64,000 nt of DNA from Salana multivorans (GTDB lineage: Bacteria > Actinomycetota > Actinomycetes > Actinomycetales > Beutenbergiaceae). The notes beneath the pieces are model-generated. The model saw nothing but the letters and a program-made list of their open reading frames with translations. It did no database searches and was not told the DNA's origin. Each line of letters starts with the position of its first letter. Position 1 is the stretch's first letter. Shown here in pieces: positions 34,376 through 42,262 of the stretch. The stretch spans positions 186,001 to 250,000 of the forward strand of contig NZ_RKHQ01000002.1 in NCBI RefSeq assembly GCF_003751805.1. The letters run 5' to 3'. The translations under genes and the position numbers were made by a program.

Positions 34376-35158
34376 ATGGCTCGCACGTACGTCGTCACCG
34401 GCTCCGCCTCGGGGATCGGCCGGGCAACGGCCGAGCTGCTCCGCGAGCAGGGCCACCACGTCATCGGCGTCGACCTGCACGATGCCGACATCACCGTCGA
34501 CCTCACCGCGCCCACCGATCGCGAGCGTCTCGTCGCCGAGGTCGCGGAGCGCTCGGGCGGCGCGATCGACGCGATCGTCGCCGTCGCCGGGCTCGCCCTC
34601 CCGATCCCGGCGACGGTCGGGGTGAACTACTTCGGCATGGTCGCGACGCTCGAGGGCCTCCGGCCGCTGCTGGCGGGCTCGCCGGCGCCCCGCGCGGTCG
34701 GCGTCGCGTCCATGGCGAGCCTCCACCCGAACGACGCGGAGCTCGTCGACCTCCTGCTGGCCGGCGACGAGCCGGGTGCGCTCGCCCGCGCCGAGGTGCT
34801 CGCCGCCGACCCCGAGACGACCGGTGCCCTCATCTACGGCTCGACCAAGGCCGCCTTCGCGCGATGGGTCCGCCGCAACGCCGCGCGTCCGGAGTGGGCC
34901 GGCGCCGGCATCCCGCTCAACGCGGTCGCGCCCGGCGTCATCATCACGCCGATGACGGCGGCGATGGTCGAGACGGCGGAGCAGCGCACGGCCCTGCTCG
35001 AGCTCGTCCCGATGCCGCTCAACGGCTTCGCCGAGGCGATCACCGTGGCCCGGCTGCTCGCGTGGCTCGCCTCCGAGGAGAACACCCACCTGTGCGGCCA
35101 GGTGGTCTTCATCGACGGCGGGAGCGACGTCGTCATCCGCGGCGACGCGACCTGGTGA
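34376..35158 (+). CDS. Short-chain dehydrogenase/reductase
   Basis: A 260-residue Rossmann oxidoreductase. The cofactor motif is TGSASGIG (8-15). Catalytic Ser112 or Ser115 (ASMAS), Tyr154 and Lys158 (YGSTK) follow, and the PGVIITPM segment comes after the active site. The NNAG motif is replaced by AVAGLA. The opening, with a short VDLHDADITVDL segment, resembles 3-alpha-hydroxysteroid dehydrogenase/carbonyl reductases of this family. GAAGGAG is 5 nt before ATG 34376. The substrate is unknown. A strong hairpin follows the gene. Confidence 0.9.
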   Translation: MARTYVVTGSASGIGRATAELLREQGHHVIGVDLHDADITVDLTAPTDRERLVAEVAERSGGAIDAIVAVAGLALPIPATVGVNYFGMVATLEGLRPLLAGSPAPRAVGVASMASLHPNDAELVDLLLAGDEPGALARAEVLAADPETTGALIYGSTKAAFARWVRRNAARPEWAGAGIPLNAVAPGVIITPMTAAMVETAEQRTALLELVPMPLNGFAEAITVARLLAWLASEENTHLCGQVVFIDGGSDVVIRGDATW

Positions 35159-35177
35159 GGCGTCGGGCGTGAGGCGT

Positions 35178-35216
35178 GACGGTGGGGGCGGTCCCGGGCG
35201 GGCCGCCCCCACCGTC
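35178..35216 (+). terminator. Terminator after the SDR gene
   Basis: A 14-bp perfect stem (35178-35191 with 35203-35216) around an 11-nt G/C loop, 20 bp after the stop. No T-run. Confidence 0.7.
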
Positions 35217-35243
35217 GTGGCGCGGGACCGGGCGGACCGCCGG

Positions 35244-35274
35244 TCACATGGTGGGATGAGGTTCTCACATGGTG
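35244..35274. promoter_or_regulatory. 21-bp-phased direct repeats upstream of the siderophore importer
   Basis: TCACATGGTG at 35244-35253 and again at 35265-35274. The copies are identical and 21 bp apart, so both face the same side of the helix. They lie 130 bp before the binding-protein start. Candidate operator for a dimeric regulator. Confidence 0.6.
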
Positions 35275-35314
35275 AACTGATGAGCCAAGGCTGCCCTTAC
35301 TCGGGCTACGCTCG

Positions 35315-35329
35315 GGGTTAGCAAAACAC
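35315..35329. promoter_or_regulatory. Weak DtxR/IdeR-like half box
   Basis: GGGTTAGCAAAACAC matches the left half (GGTTAGC) of the actinobacterial iron box and part of the right half. An iron regulator site would fit the operon, but the match is incomplete. Confidence 0.35.
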
Positions 35330-35403
35330 GAGCGTTGCGTAATTCGCCGATCGGTGAGTCCGCGCCGGTTCTGCTCCCTGTCGTCGACCCCCAAGGAACA
35401 CCC

Positions 35404-36456
35404 GTGTCTTCCACCCGCCGCGCCATGCGCGCCGTGCCGGCCCTCGCGCTCGCCGCGCTCGTCCTCGCCGCCTGCAGCACGCCGTCGGACTCGACGGCGA
35501 CGCCGGACGGCTCCACCGAGTCCGCCACCGAGGCCGCCGAGACCCCCGCCGCCGACGAGACGTCCGACGAGGCCGGCTCCGGCGTCGTCGAGATCACCGA
35601 CAACAACGGGACCTACGAGATCGCCACCCCGCCGGTCTCGGTCGCCGTGTTCGACAACCGCTCGTTCCAGACGCTCGCCGACTGGGGCATCGAGCCGACG
35701 GTCGCGGCCGTCTCGCTCATGCCGAGCACCGTGACGTTCGCCAACCAGGCCGAGATCGCCGACGTCGGCACGCACAACGAGCCCGACCTCGAGCTGCTCG
35801 TCCCGGCCGACCCCGACGTCGTCATCAACGGTCAGCGCTTCACGCAGTTCCAGGACGACATCGTCGAGCTGGTGCCCGACGCGACCGTCCTCGTCCTCGA
35901 CCCGCGGGACGGCGAGCCGTTCGACGCCGAGCTCAAGCGCCAGGTCACCGTCCTCGGCGAGGTCTTCGGCAAGCAGGCCGAGGCTACGAAGCTCGTCGAC
36001 GACCTCGACGCCGCCATCGCCCGCGTCAAGGCCGCCTACGACCCGGCCGACACGGTCATGGCCGTCAACACCTCCGGCGGCGAGATCGGCTACCTCGCCC
36101 CGGGCGTCGGCCGCACGCTCGGCCCGGTCTTCGACATCCTCGGCCTGACGCCGGCGCTCGAGGTCGAGGGCGCGAGCGACAACCACCAGGGCGACGACAT
36201 CTCGGTCGAGGCCATCGCGACGTCCAACCCGTCGTGGATCCTCGTGATGGACCGCGACGCCGCCATCTCGGCCGACGACCCCGAGTACACGCCCGCCGCC
36301 GAGATCCTCGAGTCGAACGAGGCGCTCGCCGGCGTCACGGCCGTGACGCAGGGCCAGATCGTCTACATGCCCGCCGACACGTACACGAACGAGGGCATCC
36401 AGACGTACACGACGTTCCTCAACTCGTTCGCTGACGCGCTCGAGGCCGCGAAGTAA
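35404..36456 (+). CDS. Siderophore-binding lipoprotein (iron ABC importer)
   Basis: A 350-residue periplasmic-binding-protein of the iron/siderophore type. Signal peptide and lipobox LAAC with Cys24 precede a long Thr/Ser/Glu/Asp linker (about 28-60). The two-lobe fold has PVSVAVFDNRSFQTLADWGIEP, LLVPADPDVVINGQR and the long connecting helix (VDDLDAAIARVKAAYDPAD) typical of FepB/YclQ-like proteins. It is closest in style to the YclQ/FatB group. AAGGA is 6 nt before GTG 35404, which decides against the upstream in-frame ATG at 35335. First gene of a four-gene operon with two FecCD-type permeases and an ATPase. Confidence 0.9.
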   Translation: MSSTRRAMRAVPALALAALVLAACSTPSDSTATPDGSTESATEAAETPAADETSDEAGSGVVEITDNNGTYEIATPPVSVAVFDNRSFQTLADWGIEPTVAAVSLMPSTVTFANQAEIADVGTHNEPDLELLVPADPDVVINGQRFTQFQDDIVELVPDATVLVLDPRDGEPFDAELKRQVTVLGEVFGKQAEATKLVDDLDAAIARVKAAYDPADTVMAVNTSGGEIGYLAPGVGRTLGPVFDILGLTPALEVEGASDNHQGDDISVEAIATSNPSWILVMDRDAAISADDPEYTPAAEILESNEALAGVTAVTQGQIVYMPADTYTNEGIQTYTTFLNSFADALEAAK

Positions 36457-36463
36457 GCGCTGC

Positions 36464-37471
36464 GTGAGGTCCGGCCACACCGCCGTCGCCCCCTCGGTCA
36501 CCGACCGAGGGGGCGTTCGGCGTCCCCGATCGGTCGACGTCCCCCTCGTCGTCGCAACCGTCCTCGTCCTCGCCCTGCTCGTCGCCTCGCTGTTCACGGG
36601 CGTCTACGACGTGGTCGGCGCCGAGGACGGCGCCCGCATGTTCGCGATCACCCGGATCCCGCGGACGGTCGCGCTCGTGCTGTCCGGTGCCGCCATGGCG
36701 ATGGCGGGCCTCGTCATGCAGCTCATCACGCAGAACCGGTTCGTCGAGCCGACCACGACGGGGACGACGGAGTGGGCCGGCCTCGGGCTGCTCCTCGTCA
36801 TGGTCCTCCTGCCGGGGGCGAGCATCCTCGTCCGGATGGTCGGCGCGATCGTCGCGGCCTTCGTCGGGACGATGGTGTTCTTCGCGTTCCTGCGCCGGGT
36901 GCAGCTGCGCAGCTCGCTCATCGTGCCGATCGTCGGGATCATGCTCGGCGCGATCGTCTCGGCCGTCACGACGTTCATCGCGCTCAAGACGAACCTCCTG
37001 CAGAACCTCGGCGTGTGGTTCGCCGGCAGCTTCACCTCCGTGCTCAAGGGCCAGTACGAGGTGCTGTGGATCGTCGTGGTCGCCGTCGTCGTCATCACGA
37101 TCGCCGCCGACCGGTTCACCGCTGCGGGGCTCGGCGAGGACGTCGCGACGAACCTCGGCATCGACTACCGGCGGGTCATGCTGCTCGCGACCGCGCTCAT
37201 CGCGCTGGTCACCGGCGTCGTGACCGTCGTCGTGGGGTACCTGCCGTTCGTCGGGCTCATCGTGCCGAACGTCGTCTCGCTGTGGCGCGGGGACAACCTG
37301 CGCAGCAACCTGCCGTGGGTCTGCCTGCTCGGCGTCGGCCTCGTCACGGTCTGCGACCTCATCGGGCGCCTCGTCATCATGCCGTTCGAGGTCCCGGTCT
37401 CGCTCGTGCTCGGGGTCGTCGGAGCCTTCGCGTTCGTCGCGCTCCTCCTGCGGCAGGAGCGTCGTGGCTGA
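36464..37471 (+). CDS. FecCD-type permease of the siderophore importer (first)
   Basis: A 335-residue permease with about nine to ten helices. It contains RIPRTVALVLSGAAMAMAGLVMQLITQNRFVEPTTTGTTEWAGLGLL, the FecCD signature, and VGYLPFVGLIVPNVVSLWRGDNLR near the C-terminus. In YclN-like proteins this pair transports ferri-siderophores. GTG 36464 is the only start that keeps the first helix. Its first codons form a 13-bp hairpin (36487-36515). The stop overlaps the second permease by 8 bp. Confidence 0.9.
   Translation: MRSGHTAVAPSVTDRGGVRRPRSVDVPLVVATVLVLALLVASLFTGVYDVVGAEDGARMFAITRIPRTVALVLSGAAMAMAGLVMQLITQNRFVEPTTTGTTEWAGLGLLLVMVLLPGASILVRMVGAIVAAFVGTMVFFAFLRRVQLRSSLIVPIVGIMLGAIVSAVTTFIALKTNLLQNLGVWFAGSFTSVLKGQYEVLWIVVVAVVVITIAADRFTAAGLGEDVATNLGIDYRRVMLLATALIALVTGVVTVVVGYLPFVGLIVPNVVSLWRGDNLRSNLPWVCLLGVGLVTVCDLIGRLVIMPFEVPVSLVLGVVGAFAFVALLLRQERRG
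36487..36515 (+). terminator. Hairpin inside the first codons of the permease gene
   Basis: A 13-bp perfect stem (36487-36499 with 36503-36515) and a 3-nt loop, 30 bp after the binding-protein stop and within codons 8-18 of the permease. It could attenuate permease expression relative to the binding protein. It encodes an odd PSVTDRGGV segment. Confidence 0.65.
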
Positions 37472-38522
37472 CCTGCTCGACGCCCGCCCGGCCCAGCCGT
37501 CAGCGTCGCGCGTGCCCCGCGCGCGGACCTCCCGCGCGCTGCCGACGGCCCGCGCGCGCCGGCGCTACGTCCTCGTGCTCGTCGCCCTCGCGCTGCTCGC
37601 CCTCGCCTTCACCTACGTGCTGCTCGCCGTCGACAACCCGATGCCCGCCGGCTCCGACGGCTGGTGGCGCATCGCGCGGCGACGCATCACCTCCGTCACC
37701 GTCATGGGCGTCGTCGCGTTCTGCCAGGCCGTGGCGACCGTGAGCTTCCAGACGGTCGCGCAGAACCGGATCGTCACCCCGTCGATCATGGGGTTCTCCT
37801 CGCTCTACGTCGCGATCCAGACCGGCGCGGTCTACTTCCTCGGCGTCGCCGGGATCGTCGCGCTCCAGGGGACCACCCAGTTCCTCCTCCAGACCGCCGT
37901 CATGGTGGCGTTCGCCGTCGCGCTCTACGGCTGGCTGCTGTCGCGGCGCAGCGGCAACGTCCAGCTCATGCTGCTCATCGGGATCGTCATCGGCGGCGGG
38001 CTCGGCTCCGTCGCGGCGTTCATGCAGCGCCTGCTCACCCCGAGCGAGTTCGACGTGCTCGTCGCGCGCATGTTCGGCAGCGTGTCGAACGCCGACGCGT
38101 CCTACCTGCCCGTCGCCATCCCGCTGGCGGCGGTCGCCGGCACCGTCCTGCTCGTGCGCTCGCGCCGGCTCAACGTCGTGGCGCTCGGCCGCGCCGTCGG
38201 GACCAACCTCGGGATCGACCACCGGCGCGAGACGCTGGTGACGCTGTTCCTCGTGTCCATCCTCATGGCGGTCTCCACCGCGCTCGTCGGGCCGATGACG
38301 TTCCTCGGCTTCCTCGTCGCGACGCTCGCCTACGTCCTCGCCGACACCCACGACCACCGCCACGTCTTCCCGCTCGCGATCGGGATCGGCTACGTCGTGC
38401 TGTCGGGCGCGTACGTCGTGATGAAGCACGTCTTCTACGCCCAGGGCGTCGTGTCGATCATCGTCGAGCTGGTCGGCGGCACGCTGTTCCTCGTCGTCAT
38501 CCTCCGGAGGGGTCGCCTGTGA
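37464..38522 (+). CDS. FecCD-type permease of the siderophore importer (second)
   Basis: A 352-residue partner permease. A basic N-terminus (about 1-35) precedes the FecCD core: RRITSVTVMGVVAFCQAVATVSFQTVAQNRIVTPSIMGFSSLYVAIQT and VGPMTFLGFLVATLAYVL. It overlaps the first permease by 8 bp and the ATPase by 4 bp (GTGA). Heterodimerises with the first permease, by family analogy (YclO-like). Confidence 0.9.
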   Translation: MADLLDARPAQPSASRVPRARTSRALPTARARRRYVLVLVALALLALAFTYVLLAVDNPMPAGSDGWWRIARRRITSVTVMGVVAFCQAVATVSFQTVAQNRIVTPSIMGFSSLYVAIQTGAVYFLGVAGIVALQGTTQFLLQTAVMVAFAVALYGWLLSRRSGNVQLMLLIGIVIGGGLGSVAAFMQRLLTPSEFDVLVARMFGSVSNADASYLPVAIPLAAVAGTVLLVRSRRLNVVALGRAVGTNLGIDHRRETLVTLFLVSILMAVSTALVGPMTFLGFLVATLAYVLADTHDHRHVFPLAIGIGYVVLSGAYVVMKHVFYAQGVVSIIVELVGGTLFLVVILRRGRL

Positions 38523-39274
38523 TCACCCTGTCCGCCGTCCGCAAGGACTACGCCCCCGACGTGCGGATCGGTCCCGTCGACCTGCGGATCCCCGCCGGCG
38601 GCGTGACCGCGCTGATCGGGCCGAACGGCGCCGGCAAGTCGACGCTGCTCACGATGATCGGCCGCCTGCTCGGCCTCGACGCCGGTGCGATCGAGATCGC
38701 CGGGTACGACGTCGCGTCGACCGCGTCGAAGGACCTCGCGCGGATCGTGTCGATCCTGCGCCAGGAGAACGGCTTCATCACACGGCTCACGATCCGCCAG
38801 CTCGTAGCGTTCGGGAGGTTCCCCTACTCCAAGGGACGCCTCACGGTCCTCGACGAGGAGATCATCGACCGCGCCATCGACTTCCTCCACCTCGGCGAGC
38901 TCGAGCACCGCTACCTCGACCAGCTCTCCGGCGGGCAGCGCCAGCGCGCCTACGTCGCGATGGTCCTCGCGCAGGACACCGAGTACGTGCTCCTGGACGA
39001 GCCCCTCAACAACCTCGACATGCGGCACTCCGTCCAGATGATGCAGCACCTGCGGCGCATCTCCCGCGAGCTGGGCCGGACCGTCGTCGTCGTGCTGCAC
39101 GACGTCAACTTCGCCGGGCACTACGCCGACTGGATCTGCGCGGTGAAGGACGGCGTCGTCGCGCGGTTCGGGGCGCCGGAGGAGGTCTTCACCGGCGACG
39201 TCCTCACCGACGTCTTCGACACGCCCGTGCAGATCGTCGACGGGCCGCAGGGGCCGATCGCCGTCTACTTCTGA
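38519..39274 (+). CDS. ATPase of the siderophore importer
   Basis: A 251-residue ABC ATPase of the FepC/FhuC/YclP type. It has Walker A GPNGAGKS (34-41), signature LSGGQRQRAYVAM, Walker B YVLLDEPLNNLDM with the D-loop, and VVVLHDVNFAGHYADWI carrying the switch His. The FGRFPYSKGRLT segment after the Q-loop is typical of YclP-like iron ATPases. GGAGGGG precedes GTG 38519. Unlike the two sugar importers in this window, this operon has its own ATPase. Confidence 0.93.
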   Translation: MITLSAVRKDYAPDVRIGPVDLRIPAGGVTALIGPNGAGKSTLLTMIGRLLGLDAGAIEIAGYDVASTASKDLARIVSILRQENGFITRLTIRQLVAFGRFPYSKGRLTVLDEEIIDRAIDFLHLGELEHRYLDQLSGGQRQRAYVAMVLAQDTEYVLLDEPLNNLDMRHSVQMMQHLRRISRELGRTVVVVLHDVNFAGHYADWICAVKDGVVARFGAPEEVFTGDVLTDVFDTPVQIVDGPQGPIAVYF

Positions 39275-39355
39275 GCCGGGTGCGCGCGGGGCTCGGCACC
39301 GCGGTGGCGCGGGGCGCGGGTGCATATTCGCTGGTCGCGGGCGCCGTCCGCCGCC

Positions 39356-39361
39356 TACCGT
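39356..39361 (+). promoter_or_regulatory. -10-like hexamer before the serine hydrolase
   Basis: TACCGT, 6 nt before ATG 39368, no Shine-Dalgarno. The same hexamer at the same distance precedes the minus-strand gene at 51019. Confidence 0.55.
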
Positions 39362-39367
39362 GACGGG

Positions 39368-40378
39368 ATGGACCCCGCCACCGCCACCGCCCTGCTCGAG
39401 CCCGTCGTGTCCGCCGAGGGGTTCTCCGGCGTCGTGAGCGTGTCGACGGGGGAGGACGTCGTGTTCGAGGCCGCGAGCGGCCTCGCCCACCGCGCGCTCG
39501 GCGTCCCGAACACCCCGTCGACCCGGTTCGCCGTGGCGAGCGGCAGCAAGGGCTTCACGGCCCTGGCCGTCGCGCGGCTGATCGAGGAGGGCGTGCTCGC
39601 CCTCGACACCCCGGTGCGACGCCACCTCGGCGGCGACCTGCCGCTGATCGACGACGCGGTCACGGTCGAGCACCTGCTCGGCCACACCTCGGGCATCGGC
39701 GACTACCTCGACGAGGACGAGCTGGACGTCGCCGACCACGTCCTCGGCCGGCCGATCCACACCTACGTCGACGCCGAGTCGTTCCTGCCCGACCTCGACG
39801 GCCACCCGCAGGTGAGCGCGCCGGGGGAGACGTTCGCCTACAACAACGGCGGGTACCTCGTGCTCGCGCTCGTCGCGGCGCGGGCGAGCGGGCGGGACTT
39901 CCACGAGCTCGTCCGCACCGAGGTGCTCACCCGCGCCGGCCTGCACCGCACCGACTTCCTGGCGAGCGACCGGCTGCCCGGCGACGTCGCGCTCGGGTAT
40001 CTCGAGGACACCGGCGACCGGACCAACATCCACCACCTGCCGCTGCTGGGTGGGGGCGACGGCGGCGCCTACACGGACGTGGCCGACATGCGCCGGTTCT
40101 GGCGTGCGCTGGTCGCCGGCGAGATCGTCTCCGGCCCCATGCTGGAGACGATGACCGCGCCGCGGCATCTCGACGAGGGCGAGGACATGCGCTACGGCCT
40201 CGGCTTCTGGCGCTATCCCTCGGGCCCGGCCCTCGTGCTCGAGGGGTGCGACGCCGGCGTCTCGTTCCACAGCGCCCACGACCCCGGCTCGGGACTCACC
40301 GCGACCGTGCTCGCCAACACGGCCGGCGGCGCCTGGCCAGCGGTCGCCGTGTTCCGCGAGATGTTCGCCGGGACGTGA
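39368..40378 (+). CDS. Serine beta-lactamase-like hydrolase
   Basis: A 336-residue protein of the beta-lactamase/penicillin-binding family (class C-like). The SxxK motif is SGSK with nucleophile Ser58 and Lys61. A Tyr-containing motif AYNN lies near residue 157, and HLLGHTSGIGDYL is the usual HTSG segment. No signal peptide, so probably cytoplasmic; such proteins are usually esterases or peptidases rather than antibiotic-resistance enzymes. ATG 39368 is fixed by TACCGT 6 nt upstream. Confidence 0.88.
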   Translation: MDPATATALLEPVVSAEGFSGVVSVSTGEDVVFEAASGLAHRALGVPNTPSTRFAVASGSKGFTALAVARLIEEGVLALDTPVRRHLGGDLPLIDDAVTVEHLLGHTSGIGDYLDEDELDVADHVLGRPIHTYVDAESFLPDLDGHPQVSAPGETFAYNNGGYLVLALVAARASGRDFHELVRTEVLTRAGLHRTDFLASDRLPGDVALGYLEDTGDRTNIHHLPLLGGGDGGAYTDVADMRRFWRALVAGEIVSGPMLETMTAPRHLDEGEDMRYGLGFWRYPSGPALVLEGCDAGVSFHSAHDPGSGLTATVLANTAGGAWPAVAVFREMFAGT

Positions 40379-40403
40379 CGCGCGCGTGGGCGACGATGGT
40401 GGG

Positions 40404-40970
40404 GTGAGCGAGCCCATCCTGACCGTCGGTCACTCGACCCACCCGATCGAGCAGCTCATCGACCTGCTCCGAGGCGCCGGCGTCACCGACGTCGTCGACG
40501 TCCGCAAGCTTCCGGGCTCGCGACGCAACCCGCAGTTCGACCGGGACGCGCTGGCCGCCGCCCTCGCCGGGGCCGGCATCGGCTACCGGCGCGAGGAACG
40601 GCTCGGGGGTCGGCGCGGCGCCTCGCGCGACGTCGCGCCCGACGTCAACGGCCTCTGGCGGAACGCGAGCTTCCACCGCTACGCCGACCACGCGCTCGGC
40701 GAGGACTTCCGTGCCGGACTGGCGGAGGTGATGGCGCTTGCCCGGTCGCTGCGGCCCGACGGCACGCCCCGGCGGATCGCCCTCATGTGCGCCGAGGCCG
40801 TGTGGTGGCGCTGCCACCGCCGGATCATCGCCGACCACCTCCTCGCCCGCGGCGTCGAGGTGGTCCACCTCATGCCGGAGGGCCGGCTCGTCCCGGCGAC
40901 GCCGACGCCGGGCGCCCGCCTCGCCGACGGGACGGTCGAGTACCCGGCACGGCCGGAGGCCGAGGGGTAG
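40404..40970 (+). CDS. DUF488 family protein
   Basis: A 188-residue protein with the DUF488 signature: ILTVGHSTHPIEQLIDLL, DVRKLPGSRRNPQFDRDAL and RIALMCAEAVWWRCHRRIIADHL (Cys-containing). The function of the family is unknown. GTG 40404 follows GACGAT (40392-40397) by 6 nt, so a leaderless start is possible. It ends 36 bp before the convergent ROK gene, with no obvious hairpin in that gap. Confidence 0.87.
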   Translation: MSEPILTVGHSTHPIEQLIDLLRGAGVTDVVDVRKLPGSRRNPQFDRDALAAALAGAGIGYRREERLGGRRGASRDVAPDVNGLWRNASFHRYADHALGEDFRAGLAEVMALARSLRPDGTPRRIALMCAEAVWWRCHRRIIADHLLARGVEVVHLMPEGRLVPATPTPGARLADGTVEYPARPEAEG

Positions 40971-41006
40971 GCCGCGCCGGCCGGCCGGGTCGGCGGGTCG
41001 CCCGTC

Positions 41007-42131
41007 CTACCGGGCTGCGAGCCGGCCGAGGCTCGCCTGGATGGCGATCGCGGCCGCGCCGCGCGCCCAGGCGCCGAACCCCATGGGGTCGACGCGCAGG
41101 TCGAGCGGAGAGGCGTCGGGGTCCCGGCCGTGGGCGACGACGTCGAGCGCTGGATCGCTGAACCGCTGCCAGAGCGCGATGCCGTCGCCGCCGAGCACGA
41201 TCGTCGTCGTCATGGCGAGGCTGGAGACCAGCGCGAGCAGCTGGCCGAGGGCGCGCGAGGCGGCGGTGACGATCGCGACCGCCGGCTCGCGGCCCGAGGC
41301 CGCCTCGTCCAGGAGCTCGTCGTAGCCGACCGCACGTCCTGTCGCGAGCTCGTACTGGCCGAGCATGCCCGGGATCGAGGCCAGCACCGACGTGCAGCCG
41401 CGGTGCCCGCGGTCGCAGATGGGCCCGGCGTCGCCGAGCGGGAGGTGCCCGGCCAGCCCGAGACCCGTGTCGGGGTGGAGCACGAGGCGGTCGGCGGACA
41501 CCAGGGCGTACCCGACGCCGGCCCCGATCGTCACGACGGCGAAGTCCGCGACGTTGCGCGCGAGCCCGAACCACTGGTGGGCGGCCGCCAGGGCCACCAC
41601 GTCGTTGGCGACCACGGTCCGCAGCCCGGTGAGGCGCTCGAGCGTGGTGGCGAGGTCGACGTCCCGCCAGCCGAGGAACGGGGCCCGCGTCACGAGGCGC
41701 TCGTCGAGCACGTTGCCGCCGAGACAGACGCCGATGGCGTGGACGCTGCGACCCCCGGTCCGGCCGACCAGGATCTCGACGAGCCCGGCGACCCGGGCCG
41801 CGACGGCCTCGGGGGACGCGCCCTCCAGGGGGAGGACCTGCTCGTCCAGGACCTCCGCCCGCATCGTCGTGACGACGCCGAAGGCGGCGTCGCCGGTGAT
41901 CTTGACACCGACGAACCGGGTGAGGTCCGGCGTGATGTCGAGGGGGCGCTGAGGACGACCGCGGCTGCCGTCGACCACGTCGTCGAGCTCGCGGAACACG
42001 CCGTGCTCCAGGTAGGGGCGGGCCAGGCGGGTGAGGCTCGGCGCGGACAGGTCGAGCCGCTGGGCGAGGTCGGTGCGGGAGATCGGACCGTGCACGAGGA
42101 CCTCGCGGACGAGGGCTTCGGAGCTGTTCAT
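41007..42131 (-). CDS. ROK-family repressor of the alpha-galactoside locus
   Basis: A 374-residue ROK regulator. An N-terminal winged helix (EALVREVLVHGPISRTDLAQRLDLSAPSLTRLARPYLEHG, about 5-44) precedes the ROK sugar-kinase-like sensor domain. The latter has the zinc-binding CDRGHRGCTSV motif (about 240-250) and VVTIGAGVGYALV. Kinase activity is not expected in a DNA-binding member. AAAGGAGG is 5 nt before ATG 42131. Divergent from the binding-protein operon it should control; two related sites flank the promoter region. Confidence 0.92.
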   Translation of the reverse strand: MNSSEALVREVLVHGPISRTDLAQRLDLSAPSLTRLARPYLEHGVFRELDDVVDGSRGRPQRPLDITPDLTRFVGVKITGDAAFGVVTTMRAEVLDEQVLPLEGASPEAVAARVAGLVEILVGRTGGRSVHAIGVCLGGNVLDERLVTRAPFLGWRDVDLATTLERLTGLRTVVANDVVALAAAHQWFGLARNVADFAVVTIGAGVGYALVSADRLVLHPDTGLGLAGHLPLGDAGPICDRGHRGCTSVLASIPGMLGQYELATGRAVGYDELLDEAASGREPAVAIVTAASRALGQLLALVSSLAMTTTIVLGGDGIALWQRFSDPALDVVAHGRDPDASPLDLRVDPMGFGAWARGAAAIAIQASLGRLAAR

Positions 42132-42139
42132 GGGCCTCC

Positions 42140-42161
42140 TTTACTTCTGCCTCGATACTAA
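42140..42161. promoter_or_regulatory. Putative ROK operator A
   Basis: TTTACTT-N10-ACTAA, touching the repressor gene's ribosome site. It matches operator B in both ends and in spacing, and ROK sites of the TTAGT...ACTAA type are known. Confidence 0.6.
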
Positions 42162-42212
42162 CAACCGGGCGCGCCGGCGTCATCAGGCTGACAAGAGCCT
42201 ATGTACAGCCGG

Positions 42213-42234
42213 TTTACTTTTCTGGTAGAACTAA
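42213..42234. promoter_or_regulatory. Putative ROK operator B
   Basis: TTTACTT-N10-ACTAA, 28 bp before the binding-protein start, with the same 22-bp layout as operator A, 73 bp away. AT-rich in an otherwise G+C-rich stretch. Confidence 0.6.
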
Positions 42235-42262
42235 TCCGTCCAGCACACGTCAGGAGGACTAG

